A stretch of DNA of 64,000 bases from the NCBI GenBank assembly GCA_905160935.1, contig CAJHZI010000421.1:124001-188000 (forward strand). Direction: 5' to 3'. This document shows positions 1-15,700 of this stretch, in pieces. A model generated the notes under the pieces. It did not search any database. It was not told the DNA's origin and was given only the letters and a program-made list of their open reading frames with translations. The position numbers were made by a program, and so were the translations under genes. How positions within the stretch are numbered: the first letter of the stretch is position 1; every line of letters starts with the position of its first letter. Source of the stretch: Enchytraeus crypticus. Its lineage: Eukaryota; Annelida; Clitellata; Enchytraeida; Enchytraeidae.

Positions 1-94
1 TTATTTGATGGATTGTGTGTAGCATGCATAAGTGCTGATTATACTGCATGCCGCATAAAGTTGACAAATGATTGATTTTTTATGATACATTTAG

Positions 95-3000
95 CAATAA
101 ATTACAAGCAGCTTATCGACGGAACTCAGCCTCTGCTCGGTATTCTTATGCCAGTTCTTACTGCGGACAATTACAACTCACTGGCCACTCTTGCCAACTG
201 CATCATTAAAAAGGTTTTCTGATTCCTTTAAATTCTGGTCTCCTAATTTAATTATAGATTAAAATAGGAGGGTACTTTGGTACTTTGTACTTTGGTACTT
301 TTCTGCTTTGGTACTATTTACTGTATTTGGTTTCGTAGTACATGAATTATAAATATAATGAGCCAGCTCTGTCTGTCTCATATAACGGTCTCGCAAATAT
401 CTGAAAATAATCGTTCAAGACCAAGACCGGCACATTCGAGGCCATGACCAGGTCTCTGGTCTCGAGGACTACACGTCCTTTTTATTGCGTCTTTCTTTCT
501 ACGTGTATTAGAATAAGCAGCTTTCCTAGTTTATTTGCTCATGGCAAACCAGAAGTCTCTTGTGAGCTTTATATAGAGAAATATTTGGGTTTGTCCGGTT
601 AACTAAGTTCAACTAAAAACTGCTCACGATTTGAGCCATGTTGACATTTCTATTCTCTGGCAGGTTTGAGTTAAAGATGTTGTCACAGCTCGATTATAGC
701 CTGAAATATTGAAGTTCATGCTTATTTGAATAACGTTTATTCTGGTGCCTTTTAAATTATTCTAGTACTTACTTATTTAATGTGTTCTGCAGAATTCTTA
801 TTAATATTCCTCAAGACTATTTTGGGCCATGCTACTACTAATAACTTCAACATAAAGAATGATTGTCAAATCTATCATTAAAACGTTTAATTGATTATCA
901 TTTAGTATTGTCTGTGTCTAGTATTCCTCGTGTTGTTCCCGCGTGTGGCTGGGATCACTGCAGAATAGGGCAACAGTAACAAGCTGCTACGTGTACTTAA
1001 GAGGCAACTAAGGCAGGATTTGAGGAAAGCAAAGGGGACCCACCTCACCATTAAATGTCCGCATAATTAAATGACATACAGAACTAAAAAATGAAGTTCT
1101 TGAAAGAGTAGGTACAGAGAGACAGTTAATAGATGTGATAAGAAATAGAAATAAAAGCTGGATAGGACATAGTATAAGGGGGTATGGTTTGCTGATGGAT
1201 GCATTAGAAGGAAGATTGCAGGGGAAAGGAGTTAGGCAGACCAAGATATGAGATGTTGGATAATTTGATAACAAATTCTTATATAGAGCTGAAGAGAAAA
1301 GCTGATGATAGAATTGTTGGAAGAGTTATTAGCCATGGACTTGCCGTTAGGCAGTGCACTAGAATAAAATTGTGTATACTGCTTCATTTGAAGAACATAA
1401 TTAAGTTTTAATGCTATATTCTGACAGATTAACAGTCTGACCAGAAGATTTACTGATGTAGCCTAATTCAAAGAAAAGAAAATGTGAGGGCTCATATTAA
1501 GCCCAGTAAAAATTATTTTTTTAAGTTTTGATAACTGATTTTACTGATAGATTGACTAAGCCATTGATGTAGTGATTTATTAACAGAAGTGTGAGCACAT
1601 GTATTTCAGATGAGTTTTAAAACTGTGATTTATAAATAATTTAAAAAGTAATTGCTTAGGATGGTACAAGTTTACAAGCCAGTAATGTGTATCGAGTTTG
1701 GGCTGCTAAGTTATTCATGGATGGACCTCAGGAAAAAAGACTTGCTCAAAATATGGTGAGAGATTTACTTGTTTGTCTTAGACACAATTTTTGATGAAGA
1801 TAATTAACTATAGTTAAAATAAGTTTGTTTATAATTAAACTTTCATTGCCACAACTTGACAAAATTATTTTAGTGCATTTTATTCCGTAATGACATCGTA
1901 CCCTCAAAAAGAAGAAGATATTAATATTGAATAGTTGTACTAAATAGGGTAAACAGGATTGTTTTCTCATTGAATGACGCCCCTGTCCGGTAAATGTTAG
2001 TCGAAGCTGAGGAACGCATAGGGGGCCCACCAGTCATTGGCAGAATCTCTGAGAATGATGGTATATCAAAAGGAATGTTATAGATGATTTAAAGATCCTC
2101 TAATATGTGGACTTGAAAAGGAAAACGGAAGGTATAGATGAGTAGATGCTTTATATACCATGGACCTGCCAGTAGGAAGTGCATTAACAGCGAGAGAGAG
2201 AGAGAGAGAGTACTAAATATAATCATTTCAGATAATCAAGTTTACATGTTTTAGTATACTTTATTGATTTGCTGAATATTTTTCATATATTTGGTCGTTG
2301 TTGAAGAATTAGCATCAGAAAGTCATTACAGAAATGTCTCGAGAGAAAACTAGTATTTGGTGATATGTGCTGTATTGCATTGAGCTCGAAGCCTTTTGTC
2401 TATATTCAAAATCTTGTTAAAATTTGTTAATTTTTTTGAAAGACCATACTAAAATAATTTTTATTAATTAAGTGTAAATGATTGTGGTACTTAAATTTTT
2501 TAATAGTACTAAGCAACTCTATTTGTGATATCGAGGTGTTGTGTTGTTGTTTTGAAACTCTTCGTGTCGGTTTGTTATACACCGTGGAGAGGTCTGTATT
2601 GTTTTAGATACCTCGACCCAAGGCAAAGGTTCTAAATATATTTGCTAGTAGGGCGACTAAATCAACAATAAAACCTGTGCAGAGCACTGTAAAGGTAACA
2701 TTCAGGAGCTCACCCCCTCCTCCCTTCCACTGCGTAGTGACGTGATGGAAATCTTGTTTTTATTTAATGAAATGTTACTTTGAATCAACTGTGTTTGTAG
2801 TTGCTCATTTGCGGTTCTAGAGGTTATTTACTTGATGTAGCTTAGTAGTTTGAAGATTGAGACGAATCTAATCCATATTTATGAAATAGAATCAGATACT
2901 TGTTAAGACTTTTATCAATTATTAGCATTGGGGAGGAGCCAATTGGTTAGGGCGGGCAGTTGTCGCGTACTAGTTGGTCCTTATGGACATGCCCTTTCTC

Positions 3001-3628
3001 TTACTTTTTTACTTTTTGGGACAGGAAAAAATACTCATAATCATTATTTAATGACTTAAATACCGCTGCAGCCCCTAAGTCTAACTGCCGGCCCAACTGT
3101 GAAATTTATCCATAATGTGAGCACAATTAATGGGCAACTAGTGGGTTGTTTGGATTGTACAAATCTCTATAATATGCCTAGTCATAAATGATAAGTTTAA
3201 TTCTCTTTTCTTTTAGTGCATTGCCTACTCACAGGTCTATGGTATAAATGTACCTCCACTTGTTCTCTGTATCTTCTGTTTTCCTCTTCTTGTTCACATA
3301 GACCATATTTCGACGCGACATCACGATTTCAAACATCTAACATTCATAAGCTTGGTCTGCCATAGCTTCTCTTTCCTTCCATTCTACCTTCAATGACCTC
3401 TTTTAGTAAACTCCCTCCACCCCCTAGAATGTATCCTATCCAGTCTTCTTATTTCTTATTACATTTATAAAGTTTATATCTTCACCAACTCTTTCCAAAA
3501 CTTCTTCTTTTGTAGCTTTTTGAGTCCAGCTAATCTTTTACATTCTACATATCCACATTTTCAACATTTCTAGTTTCCAGATTTCATCCTTCATTAAAGT
3601 TCATGCTTCACATCCATATAGATATAAT

Positions 3629-3684
<56 letters not shown>

Positions 3685-6600
3685 CTATTACGGGTATTAT
3701 CATCAAAGTAAGTTTTATATTCGTTCGCTTATATTTATAAAAGTTGTAGTTAGAGTTGAGAGTTTTTTAAGCTGCAAGCTTAAAATCTCAAATAATAGTT
3801 TTCTGTTTTGGTTACTTTGTTTTCATTGCTCATACAGTAGTAGGCTGTCTCCTATACAACGCGTATATTTTATTGAGATTTGTATGGTAATTTCTTACAG
3901 TGTGTAGCTTTGCCTAATAATTTACAGTTACAGTTTTGGGCTCTCAAGAAGTTTGTTTAAGAAGTCTATAATCCACTTGATCTAATTGTTAAATTACTCT
4001 TAAAATAATCGAATTGCTCGTTATTTGAATCTAGCTATCTGGTTTTCACCATTTCACTAAGCCTCTGGTTCAATAATTCTTTAACCATTGGTATTCTGCC
4101 TCCTCTAAAACATTTTTCGATTACCGCCTTTTATGTATTTTTTATCTATGGGAAAGATGTTTCATTTGGGTAATAATTCCATGGTTTGCTCTTAGTTTTC
4201 TTCTGTGTGCTTTTTGCGTACATTCCGTTCCTGGTAGAAGCAGTATACTAAGTGTCTATCTCTCTCTCTCCCTCTCTCTCTCTCTCACTCTTAGTGCCCT
4301 GCCTACTAGCAGGTTCATGGCATATAGCGCCTCCATTGTTCTCTGACTTCCGCCTCCTTCTTCATGTCCACATATGAGTGGATCTTTAAATCATCTAACA
4401 TTCCTAATATCGGCATGCCTCTGCCTCTATTTCCTTATATTGTGCCTTCTATGATCTCTTTTAGTGGACTTTCTCCCCTTAGAATGTGTCCTGTCCAATT
4501 CTTCTTCCTATTTCTTAATGCATTTATCAACTGTCTATCTGTACCAACTCTCTCCAGTACTTCATCATTTCTAACCTTTTTTGAGTACAGTTAACAGTTC
4601 CAATCTTCTCCGTATTCCCGCATTTCCAATGCCTCTAGTTCGAGGGTATATTCCTTCCTTAAGGTCCATGTTTCACATCTATATAATAGCGTGGTCCATA
4701 CCAAGCCTTTTCACTATCTTTATCTTTTTGGCTTTCTTTAGACTTTTTGTTAAAAGTTCTTTCCTAATACAAAAGACCTCTTCTGCTTGTGCAATCCTAC
4801 TGCATATTCCAGTCTCCCATTTCCCATCATCAGCTTTACTATGATCTACATATTTGAAACTCTTTACCTGTTCCAATCTCGTACCGTTTATTGTAATATT
4901 GACTTCACCTCTATCCGGAGATACACTCGTCACTTTTGTCTTTGTGATGTTAATCTTCAATCTATATTTCGTTGCTCTAAGCTTATCAGTCTAACTCTTC
5001 ATTTTCTTTTGCAGTCCAGTCTCGCTCCCACTCTTCTCTGTCTTCCGTTTTCTCTTCATGTCCACATAAGAGTGAATTTTTAAATCATCTAACATGATAT
5101 ACCATTATTCTTGGAGAATTCTGCTTATGAAGAAGTGGGCCCCCTATGACTTTCTCAGCTTCTAAGCATACGAAGTCTATGCAGTCGAAAAACTGAATTT
5201 TTATTTCTGGATTACCATGCGTATATTTTTACACTTTGGGTTGTACTCTATAATTGCATGTATATTACAGAGTGAATGGATTCAGAGGTTTGAATTAACT
5301 GAAGAACTGCAGTTAAAACTTTCTACAGACGATTATTTGGCTTTCATTCTGGACATAACTTTCTCTAACTTTGCTTACAAACAGGTAAGCCATCAGTACG
5401 TAAATATGTAATATAATGAGCCGTTTCTGTCTGTCTCAAATAACGCTGACATCATATTGTCATATTTATAACTTCTTAATAGTTACGCTAATTACAGCTC
5501 GGTCATATGACTAGTATAAGTTTAAGGCGAATATATATTTTAATTTATGCAAAGCTTTATATTAAATAATTCCTAAATACTAACGTTAATAGCCGCTCTG
5601 TCATTTGTCCACTCTAAATTTTGGCGGGTATAAGTTTATGGCGAGTGTATATTTTAATTTATTCGCAACGTCATATTTATATAGTCTACATGTTTATTTT
5701 CAGCAAAAATATGGCATTACTACAATATGTGCACAATATAGAGTACACCATGCAAAGTGATATCATGTTCAACGAAATAAGGCAAAGAGATATAGCGCTC
5801 GAAACGAAAAGAACATGAAACATCACACACATGCACCAGAAAAGCAGTGCAATAAACAAATTAATTTAATTATTAATTAAATTATAGAAAATTATGATCT
5901 TTTACTTTTCATCTATAGTGCATTTATTTCATGTTTTATTTAGTTTCTCTTCAGTCTCACATCAATTCTATCACTTTTCCAAATATGTTGTAGTCTTTGA
6001 AAGACGCCATACGCCTTACCGATTCTACATTCCACATCTTTTTTACTTGATCCGTTTTGCGATTACGTACTGCGTAGATACGTGAACTTTTCACACTTTC
6101 AACCTCCCTCTAATTAACTGTTATGGCAAATATGTCTGAAACTGCAGTTGTGAGTGACCTAATTACGTACTGTAAATCGCTGTATAATTTGGTTGACTCC
6201 TGCTGAAGAATTCTTTGCATTGATAAAGGGGTTACCAGAAATAATGGAGCCTTTTTAATATTACAACTCTTCAAAATAAAATATATGATTTTAAAACTAG
6301 ATAGGCTACATAAAGGTGTGGAAATATTTGGCAAACCACTTGGTCATGGTATCCTCATGCAGTTTAATAATTTAAAATTGGATTAAAATTTAGCTTTCTA
6401 CAGTTTTCTTAAGAAATAATTATTGCGTCTTTTAAAATAAAAAATCGTACTTTTTTATATATTTTTCTTGTATTTTCTAATATTAGGAACTAATAATTAA
6501 TGTAGAATTTCTAATAGTATTTTGAATATAGAAATTTTGTCCACACAACTTTGGTTACTGTTGACGTTTAAATATTTAAATTCGCGAAATATGTACGTGT

Positions 6601-7811
6601 ATGTGCTATCCGTGGCCTTTTTTGCTATTTCACTCATACTTGCCGACTCTTGTGCTTTCTAATTCCTGTAAAATGTTGGGTCATATTTAAAGTCTGTGCC
6701 ATGAAAAATTTAATAAACAAAATAATTAATTAAACCTTTAATTAAATAATTGATCTATTAATTTTTGTAGTAATCTATTTCTTGACTATTTTTTCATTGA
6801 TTGATTGATTGATTAAGCGCTTTGTTTATTGGTTGATTTATTAATAAATTTATTCATTCATTGACTGCCTGACAAACTGATCGAGCGATGGCTTGGTTCA
6901 TTCATTCATTTTGATATTGATTTACTGATTTACTGATTGATTGATTGATTGATTGAGCACAGCTGGTAATTGACTGCAGACGCCAGATATTGCGTAGAGG
7001 TGTAAAGTTTGCTAGACAGCAGCAGACAACCAACCGACCAAGGACTGACTCAAGGAAGTAAGCTTTCCTGCGCTTTACTTGATATTTTATGCTTGATTTT
7101 TATTAGCTTTAAGTTAATGGGTGGCCATTCGCTGTAAAATTAATTTTGTTAAGATATATGGAGCGGTTTCATTAGAGAAATATTCATGAAATATTAGGTT
7201 AAGCCTCTTCATGAAATATTAGCCTCTTCATGAAATATTAGTTTAAGAATAATTGTATGCAAACTTTTTACGACGTGAATAATTATTATTGTACGGTAGA
7301 ATATAACAGCGCAATGCTTATATGACACTATGGCAACTTATGTATTTAAATTAATATCAATTTTTAGCACTTCTTTCTGAAAATTTGAGAGTTGTGCACC
7401 AGTTCGATGGCCCAACCGGTGAGACACATGTTGCTTGCGAGTTATAAGCGATATGTTCCATTTTTTTGCGTAGCCTGAGACAAATCCGAACTTTTATCCT
7501 AAATTGGCTAGGTAAGAGCAGATTAAACCAAGCATTAAGGAAGGCAGTGGAAAGCTACCAAAGAGTTTTAATGTTCCAGGTTCAAATGGAACAGTTTTGA
7601 TGTGGATTATTTTGATGGGATGGATGAGGTTCATAAGTCCCTTGATTATGTGCTATTTTAAAACGAATTCTTTAGTAGAGTTTGCTTCCTAGTGACAGCG
7701 CCGTGGCATATAATTTCTTAAAATATTTATGTTCTTAAAAAATGTCGAGGCACACCGGATATGCCACATCCTATTCCCAGAGTTCAGAATTCAAAATTCT
7801 TTTAAATTCTG

Positions 7812-7856
<45 letters not shown>

Positions 7857-10800
7857 CTAATGGCTAAATTCTATCCTTAAACCTTCTTCCATCATGATCA
7901 ACTGGACTCAGGGAATATCCTGATGGATATTTTATAAATTAGATTTTTTTTCGCATAGTTACACACATACATACCGCATGTGATACATAGTTTTCCCTTC
8001 TTGGTTTCTGTTTTTGTAGTTTTCGTTATTTCCTCCATTCCTCTCCATGGTTATTAGTAATCGTTGCCTTTTGTTGGCGCTTCAATAGCAGCCGGCGCGG
8101 ATTTAAGAATAACCTTCCAACACCCTCGGGATTTTTTCTTTCAAAGCTGTCAACACTCGGTCTTCCAAGGTGGTCGCCCACAAAGTACTAACCGGCGCGA
8201 TGGAGCTCAGCTTAACCGACTGCGCTAATTCCGCCCCCCAAGATATTTGATGTTTACTTAGTTGATAAACTCAATAAAAAAATTCACTAGGCTGAATGTT
8301 AACTATAACTGTATGTTCCCAGCAATATATCTAATTTGACGATAACATTGCTTCTCTGACGTTGACAGATTCAATGTACTTGTAGGCTCATATCCTTCTT
8401 CATCTTCTACTTGGTAGATGCGCACAGTATACGTTTAGACTGCTTATCAGTAGGTCAGACAAACATTTTCAAAGCTTTGTGCTTGTGTAACTTGATATAT
8501 TTGAGAGTCCTGTAAACTGATTGTTTAACCGTAATGCTGTGACGCACTGTTGTAGTATAAAGAGTTGGGAGGATGTGATGAAGGAGCTGCAGCTGTCGCT
8601 AGAGCATCTCGATAAGCTCGGTTATCCTCCGGTACAAGAGATGAAAGCCTCCTCTGACCCGCGCCTCCATGAATACGTCTGTCTGTTCGATCTCTCACGC
8701 TCTGCTTGCAACAAGGTAATGGATTAATCGTATCTGTTGTTTTCCATTTCAGAATGGGCGTGTGAATTTGTGAAAATGTTTTAGTAGAATTAATATGCGC
8801 TTCTGTTTATCTTTTGTTTTTAAGATTCAATTATTTGTGTGCACTTTTATACAGAAGTGTAGATGTGCATGCATATATAAAACTATATACAATTATAAGA
8901 GTGCTCTTATATTATACATATATTTATTTAGTGCTTTGGGGACGGATATGGCGTAACATTCAGAATGTTCGCCTCGGATGTAAGCGACATGGGTTTAAAG
9001 CCCACGTCAGTCAAAGAATGATGGATATCCCCTTGGGCCCATGGAAGGTTAATCTTGAATCGTAGCATGCTGCCGATTGGCGCTGTTAATAGCAAAGATA
9101 TGATTAACCATAGAAAGGATTAATAATAACATGTCTGGAACCTGTAAAGCGGTCTCGAAGACTTGACACCGGCCATGACACCGCTATAGAAATTGTCTGA
9201 GGTTTTTATTATTATTATTATATCTTACCATATATAACATAGTAAAGGGCATATAATTCTTTCATTTATTTAGACAAGTTACAGAAAGTAATCCACACAT
9301 AGCCTTATAAATGCTTCTATTGATTAGGAATAAGTCCTAGGTCCTTTCCTCTTTAATTACTAGTATTACTATTATAATTATTTTTATTCTAATAATTATA
9401 ATAGTTATTATTATTTAAAAAATGACTTTGTTAACTTAAATGAAAGATTAAAAAGAAATGTTTACAATAATTCCTCTACACTGTACAAAGCCGCAGATAA
9501 TATAAAGGTAAAAGCTAAAAAGCTAATGTAAACGTCAGTTTCTTCACTCGAAAGCAATGTCTGTGACGGGCGAGCCCAGGATTTGAACCCTGCACATACT
9601 GATCTCGGTCGAATATCTTACCGACATCGCCAATGGCTCCAGCCAGTAATATAATAATAACAATAATAATAATTATTATTATTATTACAATTTTTTTAAA
9701 TTTAAAAACTGGTAATGCTAATGTTGACGTCACTTAACAGTATTATTAGTTGGTTTTATAGTTATTAGTATCATTGGGCGAAGTCGATGGCTTGTTTTCA
9801 GCCTCTGATGCATTGTTTAAATACTGACATTCTAGCGACCAAGAAACTGACGTTATACTTGGCTTATATTATTTCTTGGGTAAATATGGTTATCTGTGTG
9901 TGTTGACCATAAAGATTAAGGACAATTTAATAACACATTTTCTAATGAAAAAATTCGCCCGTCCCTGTAAGTGAAAGATTTTAGTCCTTCATTGCAGCTT
10001 TCAGGCATATACAATACATATATACTAATTTTCCATTGTTATATACTAATTTTCCATTGTTTTATTTAAAATGAAAGTCCATATAAAATTGTGAAATTCC
10101 AGCTACATGTATCTACAATCTAAGTTCACACCTTCAAACGTACTGATGAAGTGCTACCACAACCATCAGCAATAAATGTACCAAATGTATCGCATCTCTC
10201 TGTCTTTACAGAACGGGAGGAATTAATGCAAATAGTAATTCACGCCAAGGATGTCCAATCTGAAGCTGACAAAATCAATGTGGTACAGCTTTAACATATG
10301 CACATAGGTTTATGTGTCTCTGTGCATGTAATTTTCCGCTTATGTCTCTGTGCATATATGTCTTATGCCTCAGTGTATATTTGTATTTCTGTATACACGT
10401 ATATGTATACAGAAAATACGTCAATGAGTTTAACAATGATGTAGGACTAAATAGTATTCTATTAGACATAAACCTGTGTTGATGTAACAGATAGAAGAGC
10501 TCATGATGAAGATTCTGTTGGACGGGCAACCGTTAGAGGTCGCTGAGGACTTTCACGTGGCGGCCAGGATTGAAGGCTTGACTGTGAGGACTGTTCTAGA
10601 GAGAGTTCTTCAGTTAGCCCTGGAGGCTCTCGGGTAGTTCTTGCTTCTCTCTCTCTCTCTTTCTCTCTCTCTCTCAACTATTTAATCCCTTCACAAAGGG
10701 CTATCTCTGCCGTACCGTATATATCATAGAGTTTGGGAAAAATACGGTTTCAGAGGTGGTTTCCCGTTGCTTTCCTCAGTTTATGATTTGTTGCCTCCTA

Positions 10801-12708
10801 CGACATGTGCAGTTAACGGTTGGTCTACTCTTCAGTGTCGCGGACAGAAAACGGTAATTTCCATCTATATGATGTATAATTAAATCAGAGAGTTAGGCTC
10901 CTACTTCTAACGTAAAGCCTAAAGAAAGCCGTGAATGAAATACAACAGCATCTTTTTTGTGAACTACACGCCTCTACAACTTTAAAACGTAATCGTTAAG
11001 GAAGATATCTGTAAAGTAGTAGCATTAAAGTTGTTGATAAAGGTTGAAAGGATTAGTGGGAGTAAAGAAATCTTTTAAAATTGTGAAGATAATCGAGATA
11101 TAGATACGTTACGAGATGGGAATTGGGAAGGACAAAAAATAGATAATTACACTATGAATAGTTTAAAAATCTTTGTAACAATGTTTTAAAAGGATGAACT
11201 GTTAAAAGAAGTAATAAGAAGAAAGGATGGAACGAAAAAGAATTATATCAAAACGAAGCTAGGGATGTTGATTACTTTAAGACTCATTAACCACATGATT
11301 GTTTTAAAAACATGAAGGGAAAGGTGTGGATGCAGATAATTGAAGAAGCTATAATCTATGATCATGGATCTATTATATTGTTATTATTATTAACAACGAA
11401 AACTTATATAGCAGAGTCATGGCTTAACTCGGTCTTTGAGACTACTTTACAGGAAGAGTTCAATTGTAATCATGAGCTAAATGACAATTACATTTAAATT
11501 AATATCTAACTAGTAAAAATTTCTACATATGAGCCGAACTTTACGCTATCCAGCAACACTCATTCCAGACTTCATATACAAAATACTTATAATAAACATA
11601 CATACGTGTCATGTAGAAAACCTACGCGACCACAATAATGTTTTCACATCACGACGGAAAGCTAAATAGCTAGACTCATGTCTTAGACTATTAGGTGTCA
11701 AACCATTCCAAACGCAAGCCGCGGCAGAAGGCCAGGCTCGAATACCTAGCGAGGCATTTGTTCTCGGCCGAATGAGTAATCTGAATCCGATCTGAATGAG
11801 GATCTGCTGATAAACAAAACACTACACCGAAAGCTTTGTATTTATCAGCTACGCTATTTATGTAGTTAATTCTTTTTCTCGTTCTTTACAGCTATTCAAA
11901 GCTTTTACTTTTGAATAAGTTCCCAATGTATGCTTTTCTTATAAACGTCTTCTAAATCATTTTCCATCGTATAGTTACTGTAACTGTATCGCTTTTCATT
12001 GTTAGTTAATGTATTTATAACGTTCAAAGATTGCCTTCCTTTTCAAAACTGATTTGTACTATCCAAATATCTTAGTTCTTTTAGAAGTTGACCTAAGATA
12101 TCATACGGAATAAAAATAAGAACTGGATGGGTCATGTTGGGCCTTCTGAGAGGGAATGGTTTGCTATAGAGGTTATTGAGGGGAAAATGGAAGGACAAAA
12201 GGTTAGAGGAAACCCAGACTTGGAAGGTTGGATGATTTGATAATTAATTCATATGTTGATATGAAGAAAAAGGCGGAGAATAGAAATATGTGGGGAGTTA
12301 TATGCCATGGACCTGCCAATAGGAGTGCGCTTAGAGTGAGAGAGAGGTGATCTGTCGTTGAAGCTGTAATGATATTGAGAGAACTGAACTAGGCTATTTA
12401 AATCTTTCAGGCGCCCTAATACTGAACCAGTATTTAGAGGTTTAGATGTTACAGCAGCTCTGAAAGCTGTCGTCAAACAAGTACACAAGCATCAAATGGA
12501 CGGGTTTGTACTTGTCTAGTTTATTAATTCTCTAATTCTCTAGTTTACTATAGTTTACTTTCTGCTTCAATTGATCGTTAGTTAGACGAGTCAACAGTGT
12601 GTGCTGTATAGCTTATGATTGATATCATAATTCGTTCCTATTGGAATTATTTGAGTAAGTGTTTATTAATCAATTATATACAGTATACATATTATATTAT
12701 ATTTATAT

Positions 12709-12763
<55 letters not shown>

Positions 12764-15700
12764 TTATTTATATATTTATATGTACATGTATATACAGACT
12801 GGAGGAAAAATTATCCCCTAGTGAAATCTCAGTAACTTCAACAAAACTTAAAATATTTTTACTAAATTTTCGGAGCTTCTAGAGGAGGAATTTCTGCGTA
12901 TATCCTGCAAATCTTTTGAAAATATATTGACAGGGGGCAGCTGGCAGACTGTGGTGACGTGGTGAGAGTGCTGAAGCCATACTGTTGTGATGCCTCAGTC
13001 AAGTGCAGCAACAGTCTGGCTGTTCTAGACATTCTGGAACTGGTTTGTATTTGCTTATCCGCTTGTGATTAATAATCGAGCAATAGTGATCAACCAGATT
13101 TCACTATATTCAAAATAAGTATAGTAGACCTATTGCCTAAAATGTTACATTTTTAATAACTCAGCCATATCTAAACCATTCATACTTTCATCCGTATTTA
13201 AGACACTCGTCTCTCCTTTATCGATTACACGAAAATTTATTGCTGAAGCATCTATGATATCATAATTGGTATTTATCACATTTGGAGAATTATGTTTTGT
13301 AGTTGTCTTTTGTTGCTGTTGTTTAAATGCTCTTTGTTTCTTATACTCTTTTTATTCTTTGTAGTTGCCTTGTACTCTATCTGTCTATGTCTATTAGCCT
13401 GGAATGCTAAGCTGTCACTATAATTCAGTTAGTCTACTTCACGAGAATGATTGTACCTCAGGTTTAATTAGTGTTTATTTAAGTGACTTTTTGAACTGTA
13501 TGTGTAGGCGCTGGAGATGAATGTGGAGGACAGAACGTTTCTATTGCAGTATCGCTCTCAAGCTCTCATCAATTCTATTGATTGTCAGCTAAAGGTATAA
13601 TCATTCAGTCCTTTAATATTATTCTCATCTCTGATAAACCGATTTCAGTTTAAATAGAGCAACAGTGCTTATTCTTTGATGCAATGAATATAGTATGCAA
13701 ATACTTAGAAGCAGAAGCAGTGGAAATATATCCAACATAGAAAACCGCTAGAAAATCTCGTCGTACAGCCAAGTCCTAAGTAATGGCTTAAAGCCAACCT
13801 TTCAATTGTAATCACTAGTTGGTTGTTTGGCTGGTTAGTTGGCTTTTTGGTTGACTAATTGATTCATTCATTCATTGATGCAGGTGGATGAAGAGAGCCT
13901 GGAGACAGATGATAGGAGACTGTCTCTGTTTAATCAGCTCCTCTGTGTGTCCAGTCAAATGTCTCAGTTCCTCTCTATCAGTCAACTGCTGCTTATCTGG
14001 CCCAAGTTTCTCTCCGCATCCTCTCAGTGCGTTCAGTTTTGTACTGTATTGTGTCTGCTGCTGAACCATTAATTATCTGAATGTGTGCAAATTTGAATTT
14101 TGAAAGCAGAAAACTTCTTCAAATTTGTTTTCAATGCTAAATCTCATATTCTGGAATTTGTTTTGCCAAAACAAACAAATCAAGATATTCGAAGTTTTTA
14201 TCTAGAGAATCACTAGTTCAGTCCATTTTCCTGGTTTTATTTTTCTTGAGTTGCCATACAGGGTAATGCTAAACTATTGGCACCTTCCAAAGCAAGTTAT
14301 GCATATTTTGGTGGTATAGTTGTATATTCCGCTTGAAACTCCCTGAAATCTCCTTCGAATGTAGAATTAGGCGTTACGTCTTCTTTATATGGTAATATAT
14401 TTTGGACAAGAGTTGCAAATATTGAAATAAATCATTGAAATATTTAATTGTATAAAGAAGACTTCGGAGCACTTCGATAACTATATATTCTCTGTCTAAA
14501 GGCTATATGGAAATATTGTAGAACGTTTCATTTGACTTAATTTAAATTAATTGTAATTTTAGTAACAAATTAAAATTAATTTTACTAACATTTTACCCGT
14601 GTTGCTTCCGAGTTGCTGAAGAATAGACCAGCCGTGGACGGCACATATCGTAAAAGGCGGCAAAGCACTAAGATAAAAAATAAACCAACGTCAGAAAGAG
14701 CATTCGGTTGGTGAGCGCCTAGGCTCCAGAAATTGATAAGAAATTTTCTAAAACAAATGAAAAATATTAGATTAATTGATGATATGGCGTTGAGCAGAGA
14801 GCACTAGAGAAGGTCTATTCATATCCCGACCCTAGTTAAACTGGGATTCAAGGTAAGATGACAACTAGGAAAGAAAACGTACGCATAAATAGTACAATTA
14901 AAATTTATTAAAAATGTGATTGAAGTTGTAAACAAGTCTGTTTAACTCGAAGCGGAATGAAATCTCAACACCTTCGCCACACCCTTACTAATCTTATATT
15001 CTTATGAACCGTATGAAATAACAATGGCAATGGAAAAGCAAGTAAATGCTACTGAAAGCAGAAGGCTAAAGAAACTACTTAGAATCAGTTACATAAAGCT
15101 TGTAACAAATGAGTCTTTAGAAGAAGGACAAAACAACACGTATTCCGTGAAATCATCTAGCAGAGAAGAATGAAATGGGCTGCATATGTGCTTACATTTT
15201 GATGGACGAAATTCGAAATTTCCTCAAGATATTTAACTACATAGCTATTGCAAGGGAACAATGGGAATACCTAAAAGAAAATTAATAGAAACTTATGGAG
15301 GAACATCATAGAGAATCATTGGCTGGACTGGATGGAACCAGTCCTCGATAATCGTAGACTGGATGGAACCAGTCCTTTGATGATCACATGCTATCTCGTG
15401 ACTTTTCATTTATGATAAGTTCAGTTGTTGATTTTCATGGGGATTGACAATTGACTGGTATGTACATGTAGGCGTACATTAAGCTTAGAATGAGATTTTT
15501 ATCACACATGATGCCCATGACAAATCGTTTATATACATACATGTAGTACGAGTCGCAGTGCCTCTGTTTCGTTTTTATTTTCTTCAACTTTTTTAGTATT
15601 TCCTTTCGAATATATAAGTCTATTTTGTTAATTTTTGTGCTCTTAACAACTTTCACATAGTTAAACATAAGCTACGTTTTAACTACTTTCAAGCAGTTAA

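Larger units (their letters stand above)
214..5270. other. NBAS intron(s) filled with repeats
   Basis: The interval holds short TACTTTGG reiterations near 266-316, a partial family B copy, LINE-A fragments on both strands, a family D copy, a GA tract at about 2191-2211 and a long AT microsatellite. No exon could be fixed, although about 30 NBAS residues are expected here. A stretch after a CAG at 2328 is open but not convincingly NBAS-like. Confidence 0.6.
5385..8555. other. NBAS intron region, mostly unique AT-rich DNA
   Basis: Phase analysis requires an exon here. The best candidate, 5704-5756, follows a good polypyrimidine-CAG acceptor and ends in a usable GT with the needed phase, but its peptide is not clearly NBAS-like. 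Other contents are (GATT)n tracts, a 19-22 bp triplicate at 7183-7243, a CT microsatellite and a possible 5S-derived SINE. Confidence 0.5.

Noticed and set aside
6123-6209. Open stretch MANMSETAVVSDLITYCKS.. considered as the missing NBAS exon
   Set aside because: An in-frame TAA lies just upstream, no AG acceptor falls between it and the stretch, and the only near acceptor (CTGCAG) gives a stop in the needed phase.
9515-9645. A tRNA gene suggested by A and B boxes
   Set aside because: The same sequence occurs eight times with a long non-tRNA body, no closed cloverleaf and frequent truncation, so it is a SINE.
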